The notes below the pieces were generated by a model, which did no database searches, had not been told where the DNA came from, and was given only the letters and a program-made list of their open reading frames with translations. A DNA stretch of 64,000 bases, taken from positions 124,001 through 188,000 of the forward strand of contig NZ_JBBEYB010000002.1 in NCBI RefSeq assembly GCF_037482285.1. Reading direction: 5' to 3'. This document shows, piece by piece, positions 25,742 through 34,158 of this stretch; position 1 is the stretch's first letter; every line of letters begins with the position of its first letter. The stretch is from Aquabacterium sp029268225 (GTDB lineage: Bacteria > Pseudomonadota > Gammaproteobacteria > Burkholderiales > Burkholderiaceae_C). Both the position numbers and the translations under genes were made by a program.

Positions 25742-26901
25742 GTTCGGGCTTTCGCGGATGCGGGGTCGAACGGCACGAGCGCCGTCAGCAATTGCGCACA
25801 GTCTGCCGGCAAGGGGGCCTCCAGCGTCAAAGGCTCGCCAGTGACAGGGTGATCCAGGCGCAGATAACGTGCATGCAGAAACATGCGGGCAAACCGTCCC
25901 TCAGGCAACTGCCGACGGTCCACCCCGGCCAGTGGCTCGCTGAGGTGCCCACGCGCCAGGGCCTTGTTCAAGGTGAAGTCTCCGTACTTGTCATCGCCAA
26001 CAATGGGGTGCCCCTCGTGCTGGAGGTGCACGCGGATCTGATGGGTGCGCCCCGTCTTGATGGTGACGTCCAGCAGACTGAATTCTGCATAACGTTGCAC
26101 GACGTGAACGAGGCTGATGGAGCGACGCCCTTCGTCTTCGTCCTTCACCGCCATGACCCGGCGTTCCCCCTCCGGCGTGAGGAATTTGTGCAAGGACACG
26201 TCGATGACCTTGCGGGATGCGGGCCACCCACCGATCACCAAGGCAGCATAGGTCTTTTGCACCTGCCGGTTGCGGAACACATCCTGCAGGGTGGTCAAGG
26301 CACTGCGCTTTTTCGCCACCAGCAAGATCCCGGAGGTTTCCTTGTCCAGGCGGTGCACCAACTCCAGGAAGCGCGCCTGTGGCCGGGCCCGGCGCAATTG
26401 CTCGATCACACCGAAACTCACGCCGCTGCCCCCGTGCACGGCCACGCCGGCCGGCTTGTTGATGGCCAGCAGGGCATCGTCTTCGAACAACACCGGAAAC
26501 TCGCGGGCGGGTACCGCGGCGGCCCGCTCGTCATTCTTTTCCGTCAGACGCAAGGGGGGCACGCGCACCTCGTCGCCCATATCCAGACGGGTGTCGGCCG
26601 CCGCCCGACCCTTGTTGACCCGCACCTCGCCGCTGCGGATGATGCGGTAGACCAGGGTCTTGGGCGCACCCTTGAGTACTTTGATGAGGAAGTTGTCGAG
26701 GCGTTGCCCGGCGCTGCCCTCGTCGATCGTGAGGCGTTGGACGGCGGCCGGCAATTCGACTAAAGGGTCCCGGGCCGGAGTTGGAGCGGGCTTGGTCACC
26801 CGCACCATCACCCCTTGCCGCGCAGGGCGAGATGAGGTTTTGCCGGAGGTTTTCCCTGCCGGTCGGGATGTGTTTTTCGCACCTATAATGGTCTTGGCCA
26901 C
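25738..26901 (-). CDS. rluC: 23S rRNA pseudouridine synthase RluC (RluA family)
   Basis: RluA-family enzyme (387 aa), probably modifying 23S rRNA positions 955/2504/2580. An S4 domain lies at residues ~65-125 (GQRLDNFLIKVLKGAPKTLVYRIIRSGEVRVNKGR), with catalytic HRLDKETSGILLVAKKR near residue 182 and GRTHQIRVHLQHEGHPIVGD. The first ~50 residues are basic and Ser/Thr/Pro-rich. The GTG at 26901 lacks a Shine-Dalgarno; ATG 26808 is an alternative. RluC is chosen because it is divergent from rne, as in E. coli. Confidence 0.9.
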   Translation of the reverse strand: MAKTIIGAKNTSRPAGKTSGKTSSRPARQGVMVRVTKPAPTPARDPLVELPAAVQRLTIDEGSAGQRLDNFLIKVLKGAPKTLVYRIIRSGEVRVNKGRAAADTRLDMGDEVRVPPLRLTEKNDERAAAVPAREFPVLFEDDALLAINKPAGVAVHGGSGVSFGVIEQLRRARPQARFLELVHRLDKETSGILLVAKKRSALTTLQDVFRNRQVQKTYAALVIGGWPASRKVIDVSLHKFLTPEGERRVMAVKDEDEGRRSISLVHVVQRYAEFSLLDVTIKTGRTHQIRVHLQHEGHPIVGDDKYGDFTLNKALARGHLSEPLAGVDRRQLPEGRFARMFLHARYLRLDHPVTGEPLTLEAPLPADCAQLLTALVPFDPASAKART

Positions 26902-27167
26902 GTTGTGAATTCGTTGTGTGTTGATATGGCTTGTGCGGTATCAGCGACAACCAACAGGCAAGACCAGAAGGCATTTTACCTTTCGAGCCGATCTGGTGGC
27001 GCTGCATGACAAAGCCCGGCGGGGTGTCCCGCCAATTGATGGTGATGCAACAACCCCGACTTGCCGGAGAAAACCACCCAAGGTGTGGTTTTGCCTCAAG
27101 GTCAAGGTTGTCAGAGCCAACGTAGATCGAACCCCAATTCAAGGTTTTCCGGGTCTCAGCGATGTCG

Positions 27168-27183
27168 CGGTGACATGTCACCG
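27168..27183. promoter_or_regulatory. Perfect 16-bp palindrome in the rluC-rne region
   Basis: CGGTGACATGTCACCG is its own reverse complement, with no central spacer, flanked by GTCG and ACGTCG that add imperfect symmetry. A spacerless palindrome suits a dimeric DNA-binding protein better than an RNA hairpin. It lies 267 bp from rluC and 422 bp from rne. The cognate regulator is unknown. Confidence 0.5.
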
Positions 27184-27524
27184 ACGTCGCGCTGGGATCT
27201 GCGTCGAGTGACTGCCCACGTGTCCTGGCCCATTCAGCTTCTCAATCGCCTCGCCTTTGTGCCGGCTTTCTTCCAGTGGATGGAAGGGAGCGCGCCGCAT
27301 TGGGTGCGCGGCGATGTGTGGCTGACGGCGCCCCCTGCCCCCCTCCTCCCCATCCAGCCGACCGCAGCGCGCATCGCGCTCGCCTGTCTGGATGGGCCTG
27401 GATGGCGGCAGGCCCGTGTCCAAGTCTCGGCGCGCGCGCCCTTGCTGTCCTGACGCCTCTCGCGTCTTGTCGGCCCCAGGCAATTCCTTCACGGTTCTAG
27501 CTCGTTGCTCGTGCATGAAAGCTG

Positions 27525-27546
27525 CCTCTGATCTTCGGATCAGGGG
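27525..27546 (+). promoter_or_regulatory. UUCG-tetraloop hairpin in the rne leader
   Basis: CTGATC, TTCG, GATCAG forms a stem closed by C-G around UUCG, an extra-stable tetraloop, extended to 9 bp by CCT/GGG with one G-U pair. It ends 59 nt before the rne start codon. This is a candidate recognition element for autoregulation; that role is inference. Confidence 0.5.
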
Positions 27547-27605
27547 TGAGTCGAGGTTTGCCTGGCGCCATCCCGGTCGGGCCTCGCTTGGATTGTGGAG
27601 AACAC

Positions 27606-30509
27606 ATGAAGCGCATGCTGATCAACGCCACGCAGCCGGAAGAACGGCGCCTGGCCATTGTTGACGGACAAAAACTGCTCGACTTCGAAACCGAAATCGA
27701 AGGGCGTGAACAACGCAAGGGCAATATCTACAAGGCGGTCGTCACCCGCGTTGAACCCTCCCTGGAAGCCTGTTTCGTCGATTACGGCGAAGAGCGCCAT
27801 GGTTTCCTGCCTTTCAAGGAAATCTCGCGCCAGTATTTCAAGGAAGGTGTCGAGGTTCGCTCGGCCCGCATTCAGGACGTGATCAAGGAAGGCCAGGAAC
27901 TGCTGGTCCAGGTCGAAAAGGAAGAGCGTGGCAACAAGGGCGCCGCCCTGACAACCTTCGTTTCGCTGGCCGGCCGTTACCTGGTGCTGATGCCCAACAA
28001 CCCGCGTGGCGGTGGCGTGAGCCGTCGCATCGAGGGTGACGAGCGCGAAGAGCTCAAGGAGGCGATGGACCAGCTTGAGTACCCGAAGGGCATGAGCCTG
28101 ATCGCCCGCACCGCTGGCATCGGTCGCACGCCGGCCGAGCTGCAGTGGGACCTGAACTACATGCTCAAGCTGTGGACCGCCATCGACGATGCGGCCCAGG
28201 CTGGCAAGGGTGCCTACCTGATCTATCAGGAGTCGTCGCTGGTCATCCGCGCCATCCGCGATTACTTCACCGCCGACATCGGCGAGATCCTGATCGACAC
28301 GGACGACATCTACGAGCAGGCCAAGCAGTTCATGCTGCACGTCATGCCCGACACGGCCAACCGCGTCAAACGCTACCGCGACGATGCCGCCCTGTTCGCA
28401 CGCTTCCAGATCGAGCACCAGATTGAAACGGCTTTCAGCCGTACGGTGAACCTGCCCTCGGGCGGCGCCATCGTGATCGACCACACCGAAGCTCTGGTTT
28501 CTGTGGACGTGAACTCGGCGCGCGCGACCCGTGGCAGCGACATCGAAGAAACGGCTTTCCGCACCAACTTGGAAGCAGCCGACGAAATCGCCCGCCAGAT
28601 GCGCCTGCGCGACCTGGGCGGCCTGATCGTCATGGACTTCATCGACATGGAGGACAGCAAGCACCGCCGCGAGGTGGAGCAGCGCCTGCGTGACGCCCTG
28701 CGCACCGACCGTGCCCGCGTGCAGTTCAGCTCGATCTCGAAGTTCGGTCTGCTGGAAATGTCGCGTCAGCGTCTGCGCCCAGCCCTGTCGGAAGGCTCGC
28801 ACATCACCTGCCCGCGTTGCAACGGCACTGGCCACATCCGTGACACCGAGTCGTCGGCGCTGCAGATCCTGCGCATCATCCAGGAAGAGTCCATGAAGGA
28901 CAACACCGCCGCTGTGCACGTGCAAGTGCCGGTGGAAGTGACTTCCTTCCTGCTGAACGAAAAGCGTACCGAGATCACCAAGATCGAACTGAAGCAACGC
29001 GTGACCGTGCTGTTGATCCCCAACAAGCACATTGAAACGCCGAACTACAAGCTGGAACGCCTGCGCCACGACGATCCGCGTCTGGAAAACATCCAGACCA
29101 GCTACTCGATGATCGAGGAGCCGGACGACGAGGTGGGCATCACCCGTCGCGAAAAGGCCAAGGCCAAGCAGGAGCCCATCATCAAGGGCGTGCTGCCGGA
29201 TCAACCCGCCCCGATGGCCATGCCCCAGCACCAGCCGGTGCTGGAGGCCAACGTCGAGATTCCGCATGTGGCCCACGCACCAGCTGCACCGGTCACTGAA
29301 GCGGCTTCGGGGGGATTCTTTGGCTGGCTCAAGCGTCTGTTCGGCATGGGTACGCCTGCTGCAGAGGCCACGCCCGTGGTAACGGCGCCCACCGTGGCGC
29401 CGACCGAGGAGGCCAAGGATGCTGGCAAGGGTCAAGGCCGTGGCCGCCGCGAAGGTCAACGCCGCGGCGAACGTGGTGAACGCAGCGAACGCGGTGAACG
29501 TGGCGGCGAAGGCCGTCGCGGCGAGCGCCAAGGTGAGCGTGGCGAAAAGGGCGAAGGCCGCCAAGGTCGTCGCCAGCCACGCGAAGACCGTCCGGTGAAT
29601 GCAGAAGGTGGCGTTGACGCCTCCCGCACCGAGGACGCTGCACGCGAAGGTGGCCGCCGCAGCCGTGGTGGTCGCGGTGGTGAGCGCAATGGTGAACGCA
29701 CAGCCATCAACCGTGAGGCCATCGCAGCGGAGGCGCAAGCGTTGGCCGCGGACCAAGTGTCGGTCGAGGGTGCCACCGCCTCGGAAGCTGAACGTGAAAA
29801 TGGCCGCCGCCGCCGCCGTGGTGGTCGCGGCCGAGCCGAGCGCGATGATGCACAAGGCCAGCTGGAAGGTCTGAACGCTTCCGAAGCCGGGAGTCAGGAC
29901 ACCGAGAACGCTGTCCAGGCGCCGGTCGACCAAGTCGAGGCCGCAGAAGGCGAACGCCGCCGCCGTGGTGGCCGTGATCGCAACCGTTCTGAACGAGCAC
30001 CTCGCACCGAAGGCGTGGCGAATGAAGCAGAGGCCATGCGTGCTGACGTGCTCACCGAGGCGGTGAGCACTGCGACACTGAACGTACCGACCGCGGCCGG
30101 TGCGACAGAAGAGACGGTTGCGCAGGCATCAGCCCCGGCTGCGACGGCTCCTGTGGAAGTTGCTGTGGCCTTGGCACCGGAAGCTCCTGCGACCGAGGTC
30201 AGCATTGCCCCCAGCACCGATCCTGGCGCACAAGCCGAGGTGCCCGCCACCATGATGGAGGCACCGTTCGTGCTTCCACTGGCGGATCTGGAGGCGATTG
30301 CCCGCAATGCCGGACTGGAGTGGGTGAACTCGGATGCGGACAAGATCCGCGCCGCTCAAGAGGCCATTGCAAACGAACCCAAGGCCGTGCATGTCCCACG
30401 TGAGCGCAAACCCCCGGTTCAACTGGACGAGGGCCCTCTGATTCTGGTGGAAACACGCAAGGACTTGAAGGACGTCGTGCTGCCTTTTGAGGAGCAGGCT
30501 TCCGCCTGA
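27606..30509 (+). CDS. rne: Ribonuclease E
   Basis: Essential endoribonuclease and degradosome scaffold, 967 aa. The start MKRMLINATQ at 27606 has GGAG upstream. The catalytic half has an S1 domain (residues ~38-120), the 5' sensor and DNase I-like regions, with VDVNSARATRG and GGLIVMDFIDMEDSKHR carrying metal-binding Asp residues, and the zinc-link CPRCNGTG near 403. An amphipathic membrane-anchor segment GGFFGWLKRLFGMG lies near 568. A long Arg/Gly/Glu-rich region of about 200 residues and a conserved C-terminal microdomain follow. Divergent from rluC and followed by a clear terminator. Confidence 0.97.
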   Translation: MKRMLINATQPEERRLAIVDGQKLLDFETEIEGREQRKGNIYKAVVTRVEPSLEACFVDYGEERHGFLPFKEISRQYFKEGVEVRSARIQDVIKEGQELLVQVEKEERGNKGAALTTFVSLAGRYLVLMPNNPRGGGVSRRIEGDEREELKEAMDQLEYPKGMSLIARTAGIGRTPAELQWDLNYMLKLWTAIDDAAQAGKGAYLIYQESSLVIRAIRDYFTADIGEILIDTDDIYEQAKQFMLHVMPDTANRVKRYRDDAALFARFQIEHQIETAFSRTVNLPSGGAIVIDHTEALVSVDVNSARATRGSDIEETAFRTNLEAADEIARQMRLRDLGGLIVMDFIDMEDSKHRREVEQRLRDALRTDRARVQFSSISKFGLLEMSRQRLRPALSEGSHITCPRCNGTGHIRDTESSALQILRIIQEESMKDNTAAVHVQVPVEVTSFLLNEKRTEITKIELKQRVTVLLIPNKHIETPNYKLERLRHDDPRLENIQTSYSMIEEPDDEVGITRREKAKAKQEPIIKGVLPDQPAPMAMPQHQPVLEANVEIPHVAHAPAAPVTEAASGGFFGWLKRLFGMGTPAAEATPVVTAPTVAPTEEAKDAGKGQGRGRREGQRRGERGERSERGERGGEGRRGERQGERGEKGEGRQGRRQPREDRPVNAEGGVDASRTEDAAREGGRRSRGGRGGERNGERTAINREAIAAEAQALAADQVSVEGATASEAERENGRRRRRGGRGRAERDDAQGQLEGLNASEAGSQDTENAVQAPVDQVEAAEGERRRRGGRDRNRSERAPRTEGVANEAEAMRADVLTEAVSTATLNVPTAAGATEETVAQASAPAATAPVEVAVALAPEAPATEVSIAPSTDPGAQAEVPATMMEAPFVLPLADLEAIARNAGLEWVNSDADKIRAAQEAIANEPKAVHVPRERKPPVQLDEGPLILVETRKDLKDVVLPFEEQASA

Positions 30510-30521
30510 CGACTTGATGCT

Positions 30522-30537
30522 GGAGGGCTCGCCCTCC
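30522..30537 (+). repeat. GC-rich hairpin just after rne
   Basis: GGAGGGC and GCCCTCC (7 bp) flank a 2-base spacer, 12 bp after the rne stop and directly before the main terminator hairpin. It may stabilise the 3' end. Confidence 0.45.
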
Positions 30538-30545
30538 GTCACGCG

Positions 30546-30568
30546 AGCCCGGCCTTGGCCGGGCTTTT
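30546..30568 (+). terminator. Intrinsic terminator of rne
   Basis: AGCCCGGCC, TT, GGCCGGGCT forms a 9-bp GC-rich stem followed by TTT, 36 bp after the rne stop. This is a textbook rho-independent terminator. Confidence 0.85.
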
Positions 30569-30623
30569 CGCATTTGGGCCCCCAGCCTGTGCTGCCAAAG
30601 GGTTTTACCTATTAGACAATCAA

Positions 30624-30652
30624 TTGACGCATACGTCACCTTGGTTTTTAAT
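30624..30652 (+). promoter_or_regulatory. Sigma-70-type promoter of the acyl-CoA synthetase gene
   Basis: TTGACG (30624-30629) and TTTAAT (30647-30652) are exactly 17 bp apart, ending 24 bp before the GTG start codon. An inverted repeat TGACG-CATA-CGTCA (30625-30638) overlaps the -35 element and spacer and could be an operator. Confidence 0.7.
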
Positions 30653-30675
30653 GAATCAAACCCAAGGAGGCATGC

Positions 30676-32558
30676 GTGGCCCATTCTCGAGCAATTCCAT
30701 CCGGCGAGCATATCCAACGCCAGACATTTCATGCCAAGGCGAGCGACCGGACGGACCCTTTGGCTGGCTTCGTCCCGCCCCCCGTGGTGCTGCAACGTAC
30801 TGCCGCGCGACTCTCGGACAAACCGGCCTACTTCGTGCGTGGTCCAGAGCGTTGGGAAGGGACATCGTGGCGCGAGTACGGCCTACAGGTCCGACAAGCA
30901 GCCCGCGCGCTGATCAGCATGGGCGTTCAGCGCGGTGACGCCGTTGCCATTCTCAGCTTCAACCGGCCTGAGTGGGCCATCACCGCTTTTGCGGCCATGT
31001 CGATTGGCGCCAAGCCTGCTGGTATTTACTGGACCAGCTCGGTCGACGACATGGCCTACGTTCTGAACCACTCGAAGGCCAAGGTGCTGATGGTGGAGAA
31101 CGCTGAGAGGTTGGCGGGCGTTCAGGCCTGCGCAGGTCGCGTGCCCCACCTGCGCCAGGTGGTGATGTTCAAGACGGCCCCCCCTCCTCCGACTTACCAC
31201 TGCCTCAATTGCCGTGGTCCGGTTTCCTGGCCTCGTCTCAAACCGTCCCGGATGAGATCTTGGATGCGCGCATGGCCGAGCTAAATCCCGACGACATCGG
31301 CACCCTCATTTACACCTCGGGCACGACAGGACCATCCAAAGCGGTGGCCCTGAGTCAGGGCAATTTGTGGTGGATGGCGACCACCATGGTCAAGATCTGC
31401 GAGGCCAATGAGAACGAGCGATTGATCTCCTACCTCCCCATGGCCCACGCGGCCGAACAGATGGGCAGCATGCACAACCAGGCTCATGCGGGTTTTCAGC
31501 TTTACTACGCCAGCAGCATGGAATCGCTGGGTGACCATCTCAAGGAAGTCAAGCCTACGGTCTTTTTCGGGGTGCCTCGTGTCTGGGAGAAGATGCAAGC
31601 GGCCATCGAAACGAAGTTGGCGGCTGCCACCGGCTTCAAGGTCCATATGGCGCGTAGGGCACTCGGCGTAGGCCGGGCCTGGCATGAGCGAGATCTGGCC
31701 GGACAACCTGTGGGGCCATGGTTGTCCTTACAGAAAGGTTTGGCACGACGCCTCATCTATCGCAAAGTACATGAAGCGCTTGGCTTTCAACACGCACGGA
31801 TTCTGAGCTCTGGCGCTGCACCGATTGCCCCGGAGAGTCTGTCATTCTTTACCGGGCTGGATCTGGTTGTACGGGAGTTGTATGGGCAATCCGAGGTGAG
31901 TGGGCCGTCCACCATGAACCTCGACGGTGCCACACGCATGGGCTCGGTCGGCCGGGTGATCCCAGGGATGGAAATTCGCGTGGCGCCGGATGGTGAACTG
32001 CTGGTGCGCGGCCCCAATGTGTTCAAGGGCTACATGGGACAGCCTGAGGCGACGGCCGAGACCATGGACGGTGACTGGCTGTTGACCGGTGATCTCGGGC
32101 GCGTGGACGAGGATGGCTACGTCTACATCACCGGACGCAAAAAGGACCTCATCATCACCTCGGGAGGCAAGAACATCTCGCCTGGCAACATCGAGGCTTC
32201 GCTGATGGACACCCACATGATCGAGCATGCCGTGGTGTGTGGTGACGGGCGCAACTACCTGACCGCCCTGGTGACACTGGACGCTGCGGCACTGGCCGCA
32301 TTCGCCAAGAACGAGAGAATCAGCGGCGGCGACAAGCTGCTCACCCATCCCCGGGTCTTGGCACAGGTACAGGCAGAGATTGACCAGGTCAATGCCAAAT
32401 TGACGCGGGTGTGCCAGGTGCGCAAGTTCACGATCTTGCCCACCACACTCACCGTGGAAGCAGGTGAACTGACTCCCACGCTCAAGGTGAAACGCAAGGT
32501 CGTGATGGAGCGTCAGCGCGCGCTGATCGATGCAATGTACGCCAACGGCAATCACTGA
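30676..32558 (+). pseudogene. Long-chain acyl-CoA synthetase (AMP-binding), frameshifted in a C7 run
   Basis: AMP-forming acyl-CoA ligase split in two frames. Frame A (GTG 30676, AAGGAGG five nt upstream) encodes the N-terminal ~170 residues (PAYFVRG...WREYGLQVRQAARALISMG, LMVENAERL). Frame B encodes the rest to 32558, with P-loop YTSGTTGPSKAV, the hinge region GYVYITGRKKDLIITSGGKNISP and a normal C-terminus. The frames join at seven consecutive C (31178-31184): one missing C, or a -1 slip on C CCC CCT, restores about 627 aa of uninterrupted homology. It could be a sequencing error, a recent pseudogene, or slippage-controlled expression. The whole length otherwise looks conserved. Confidence 0.88.
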
Positions 32559-32580
32559 GGCGACTCAGTTGGGTCGCCTC
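32557..32580. terminator. Bidirectional hairpin between the acyl-CoA synthetase and nagZ
   Basis: GAGGCGAC (32557-32564) and GTCGCCTC (32573-32580) pair perfectly over an 8-nt loop in the gap between convergent genes, starting within the TGA stop codon. No long U-run follows on either side. Confidence 0.5.
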
Positions 32581-32601
32581 TGGCCCACAGGCAGATCTGC
32601 G

Positions 32602-33735
32602 TCAGCGTGGCAACTTGGCAAGCGCCTGCTGATACTGAGGCAGGTGCATCAGGTCGTCCCATGGGAAGGGCGCCGTCTGCGGGAGCAGATCAAGGCGACG
32701 CGCCTCGCTGTCGGGGCTCAGTTCCCACTCACCACGAGCCAGGGCATTGGTCAGGCCGTCTAGCAGCTCATCCACGGCCTTGCCACCATTGAGCGACTGG
32801 TTGCACAGCAGCACCATGTCGCACCCGGCATTGAGGGCAGCAATGGCACCCTGGGTATGGTTGCCCGCCACGCTGGCCCCCTCCATGCTCAGGTCATCGC
32901 TGAAGATGGCCCCCGTGAAGCCCATCTGCCCCCGCAGGATGTCTTGCAGCCAACGCGGCGAGAAGCCGGCGGGCAGGCTGTCGACCTTGGGGTAGATGAC
33001 ATGAGCGGGCATGACGCTGGTCAGCGAGGTGCTCATCCACTCGTAAGGCTTGGCGTCGTCGGCCAAGATGGCTTTGAGACTGCGCTTGTCCACCGGAACG
33101 TCCACGTGGGAGTCCGCCTTGACGAAACCGTGGCCAGGGAAATGTTTGCCGCAGTTGGCCATGCCGGCCAGCAGCAGGCCGTGCATCACGCTCTTGGCCA
33201 GCACCGTGACCACGCGGGGGTCGCGGTGAAAGGCTCGGTCACCGATGACGCCGCTTTCACCCCAATCCAGGTCAAGCACCGGTGTGAACGTGAGATCGAC
33301 ACCGCACGCGCGCAACTCGCTGGCCAGTACGTAGCCACAGGCCGTGGCGGCGTCGGTGGCCTGCATGGCCCCTGCACCCTCCCCACCCTTGCCGTCCTTC
33401 ATCCACATCTCACCCAGGCGGCGCATCGTGGGGACATGTGTGAAGCCATCGGTCTTGAAGCGCTGTACACGACCGCCTTCGTGGTCCACGCAGATCAGCA
33501 CATCCGGGCGGATGGACTTGATCTCGGCGCACAGTGCCGTCAGCTGGGCTCGTGAGGCCCAGTTGCGCGCAAACAGGATCAAACCGCCCGTGAGCGGATG
33601 CGCCAGGCGACGACGATCGTCGTCATTGAGGCTGAGGCCTTCGATGTCCAGCACCACCGGGGCATGCAGCACGGCGTCGTGATCGTCATGAACAGAGTGG
33701 GCGGCGACGGACTTGGATCGTTTGCTGGTGCTCAT
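32602..33735 (-). CDS. nagZ: Beta-N-acetylhexosaminidase NagZ
   Basis: Glycoside hydrolase family 3 enzyme of cytoplasmic peptidoglycan recycling that removes GlcNAc from anhydromuropeptides. The 377-aa product has the family loop KHFPGHGFVKADSHVDVP, with the catalytic His/Asp dyad, near residue 195, and the Asp nucleophile in FSDDLSMEGA near 280. VDHEGGRVQRF near residue 85 is a substrate-binding signature. The start ATG 33735 overlaps the acpS stop by 4 bp; the upstream extension of the frame is rejected. Confidence 0.95.
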   Translation of the reverse strand: MSTSKRSKSVAAHSVHDDHDAVLHAPVVLDIEGLSLNDDDRRRLAHPLTGGLILFARNWASRAQLTALCAEIKSIRPDVLICVDHEGGRVQRFKTDGFTHVPTMRRLGEMWMKDGKGGEGAGAMQATDAATACGYVLASELRACGVDLTFTPVLDLDWGESGVIGDRAFHRDPRVVTVLAKSVMHGLLLAGMANCGKHFPGHGFVKADSHVDVPVDKRSLKAILADDAKPYEWMSTSLTSVMPAHVIYPKVDSLPAGFSPRWLQDILRGQMGFTGAIFSDDLSMEGASVAGNHTQGAIAALNAGCDMVLLCNQSLNGGKAVDELLDGLTNALARGEWELSPDSEARRLDLLPQTAPFPWDDLMHLPQYQQALAKLPR

Positions 33736-34136
33736 GTTGCAGAAGGAAGTAGGTCGATGACCACGAAGGCCAGGGCATGGTCGCCCTCGTCGGACAAAGA
33801 AAGGTGCGCACACCACGACCGGCTGGCAAACCAGTGGGCGAGCTCACCGCTGAGTTGGAAATGGGGTCGTCCCCGTTCATCGCTGACGACCTGGCAATCA
33901 TGCCAGTTCATGGGGTGCCTCACACCCAGCCCAATGGCTTTGGCAAACGCCTCTTTGGCCGCAAAGCGGCTGGCCAGATAGCGGGAAGCACGTTGTACGT
34001 GAGCCTGGCGACGCTCCGCGTACACCTGTTGCTCGGCGTGACCAAGAATGCGACGCGCAAAGCGCTCTCCCAGTCGCACCTCAGCCGCCTCGATGCGGCG
34101 CACGTCGCACAGGTCGGTTCCAATGCCCGCAATCAT
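33732..34136 (-). CDS. acpS: Holo-[acyl-carrier-protein] synthase
   Basis: Transfers 4'-phosphopantetheine from CoA to the serine of ACP (acpP is in this window). The 134-aa product begins MIAGIGTDLCDVRRIE, with the Mg-binding Asp8 in GTDLCDV, and has ASRFAAKEAFAKAIG near residue 56, carrying the conserved Glu/Lys. The start is ATG 34136; 67 upstream codons in the open frame are antisense to pdxJ. It sits in the pdxJ-acpS-nagZ series. Confidence 0.95.
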   Translation of the reverse strand: MIAGIGTDLCDVRRIEAAEVRLGERFARRILGHAEQQVYAERRQAHVQRASRYLASRFAAKEAFAKAIGLGVRHPMNWHDCQVVSDERGRPHFQLSGELAHWFASRSWCAHLSLSDEGDHALAFVVIDLLPSAT

Positions 34137-34158
34137 GCTGGATTCAGCCTTGCCCGGA

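Larger units (their letters stand above)
26902..27605. other. 704-bp intergenic region between divergent rluC and rne
   Basis: No protein-coding gene is supported here. It contains a 16-bp perfect palindrome (27168-27183), a 9-bp UUCG-capped hairpin (27525-27546), and GC-rich inverted stretches near 27350-27440. A TATAAT sits on the plus strand at 26884-26889, inside the rluC start, but without a clear -35. The size suggests a long rne 5' UTR; RNase E is autoregulated through its leader in E. coli. Confidence 0.6.

Noticed and set aside
26884..26889. TATAAT on the plus strand inside the rluC start
   Set aside because: Perfect -10 hexamer, but no -35 at 16-18 bp; 717 bp from rne.
27061..27453. 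130-codon open frame in the rluC-rne gap
   Set aside because: No Shine-Dalgarno, no recognisable domain, and it crosses the palindrome and GC-rich hairpins of the leader.
27540..29933. 797-codon open frame opposite rne
   Set aside because: Antisense mirror of RNase E; low-complexity Ala/Thr translation and no family match.
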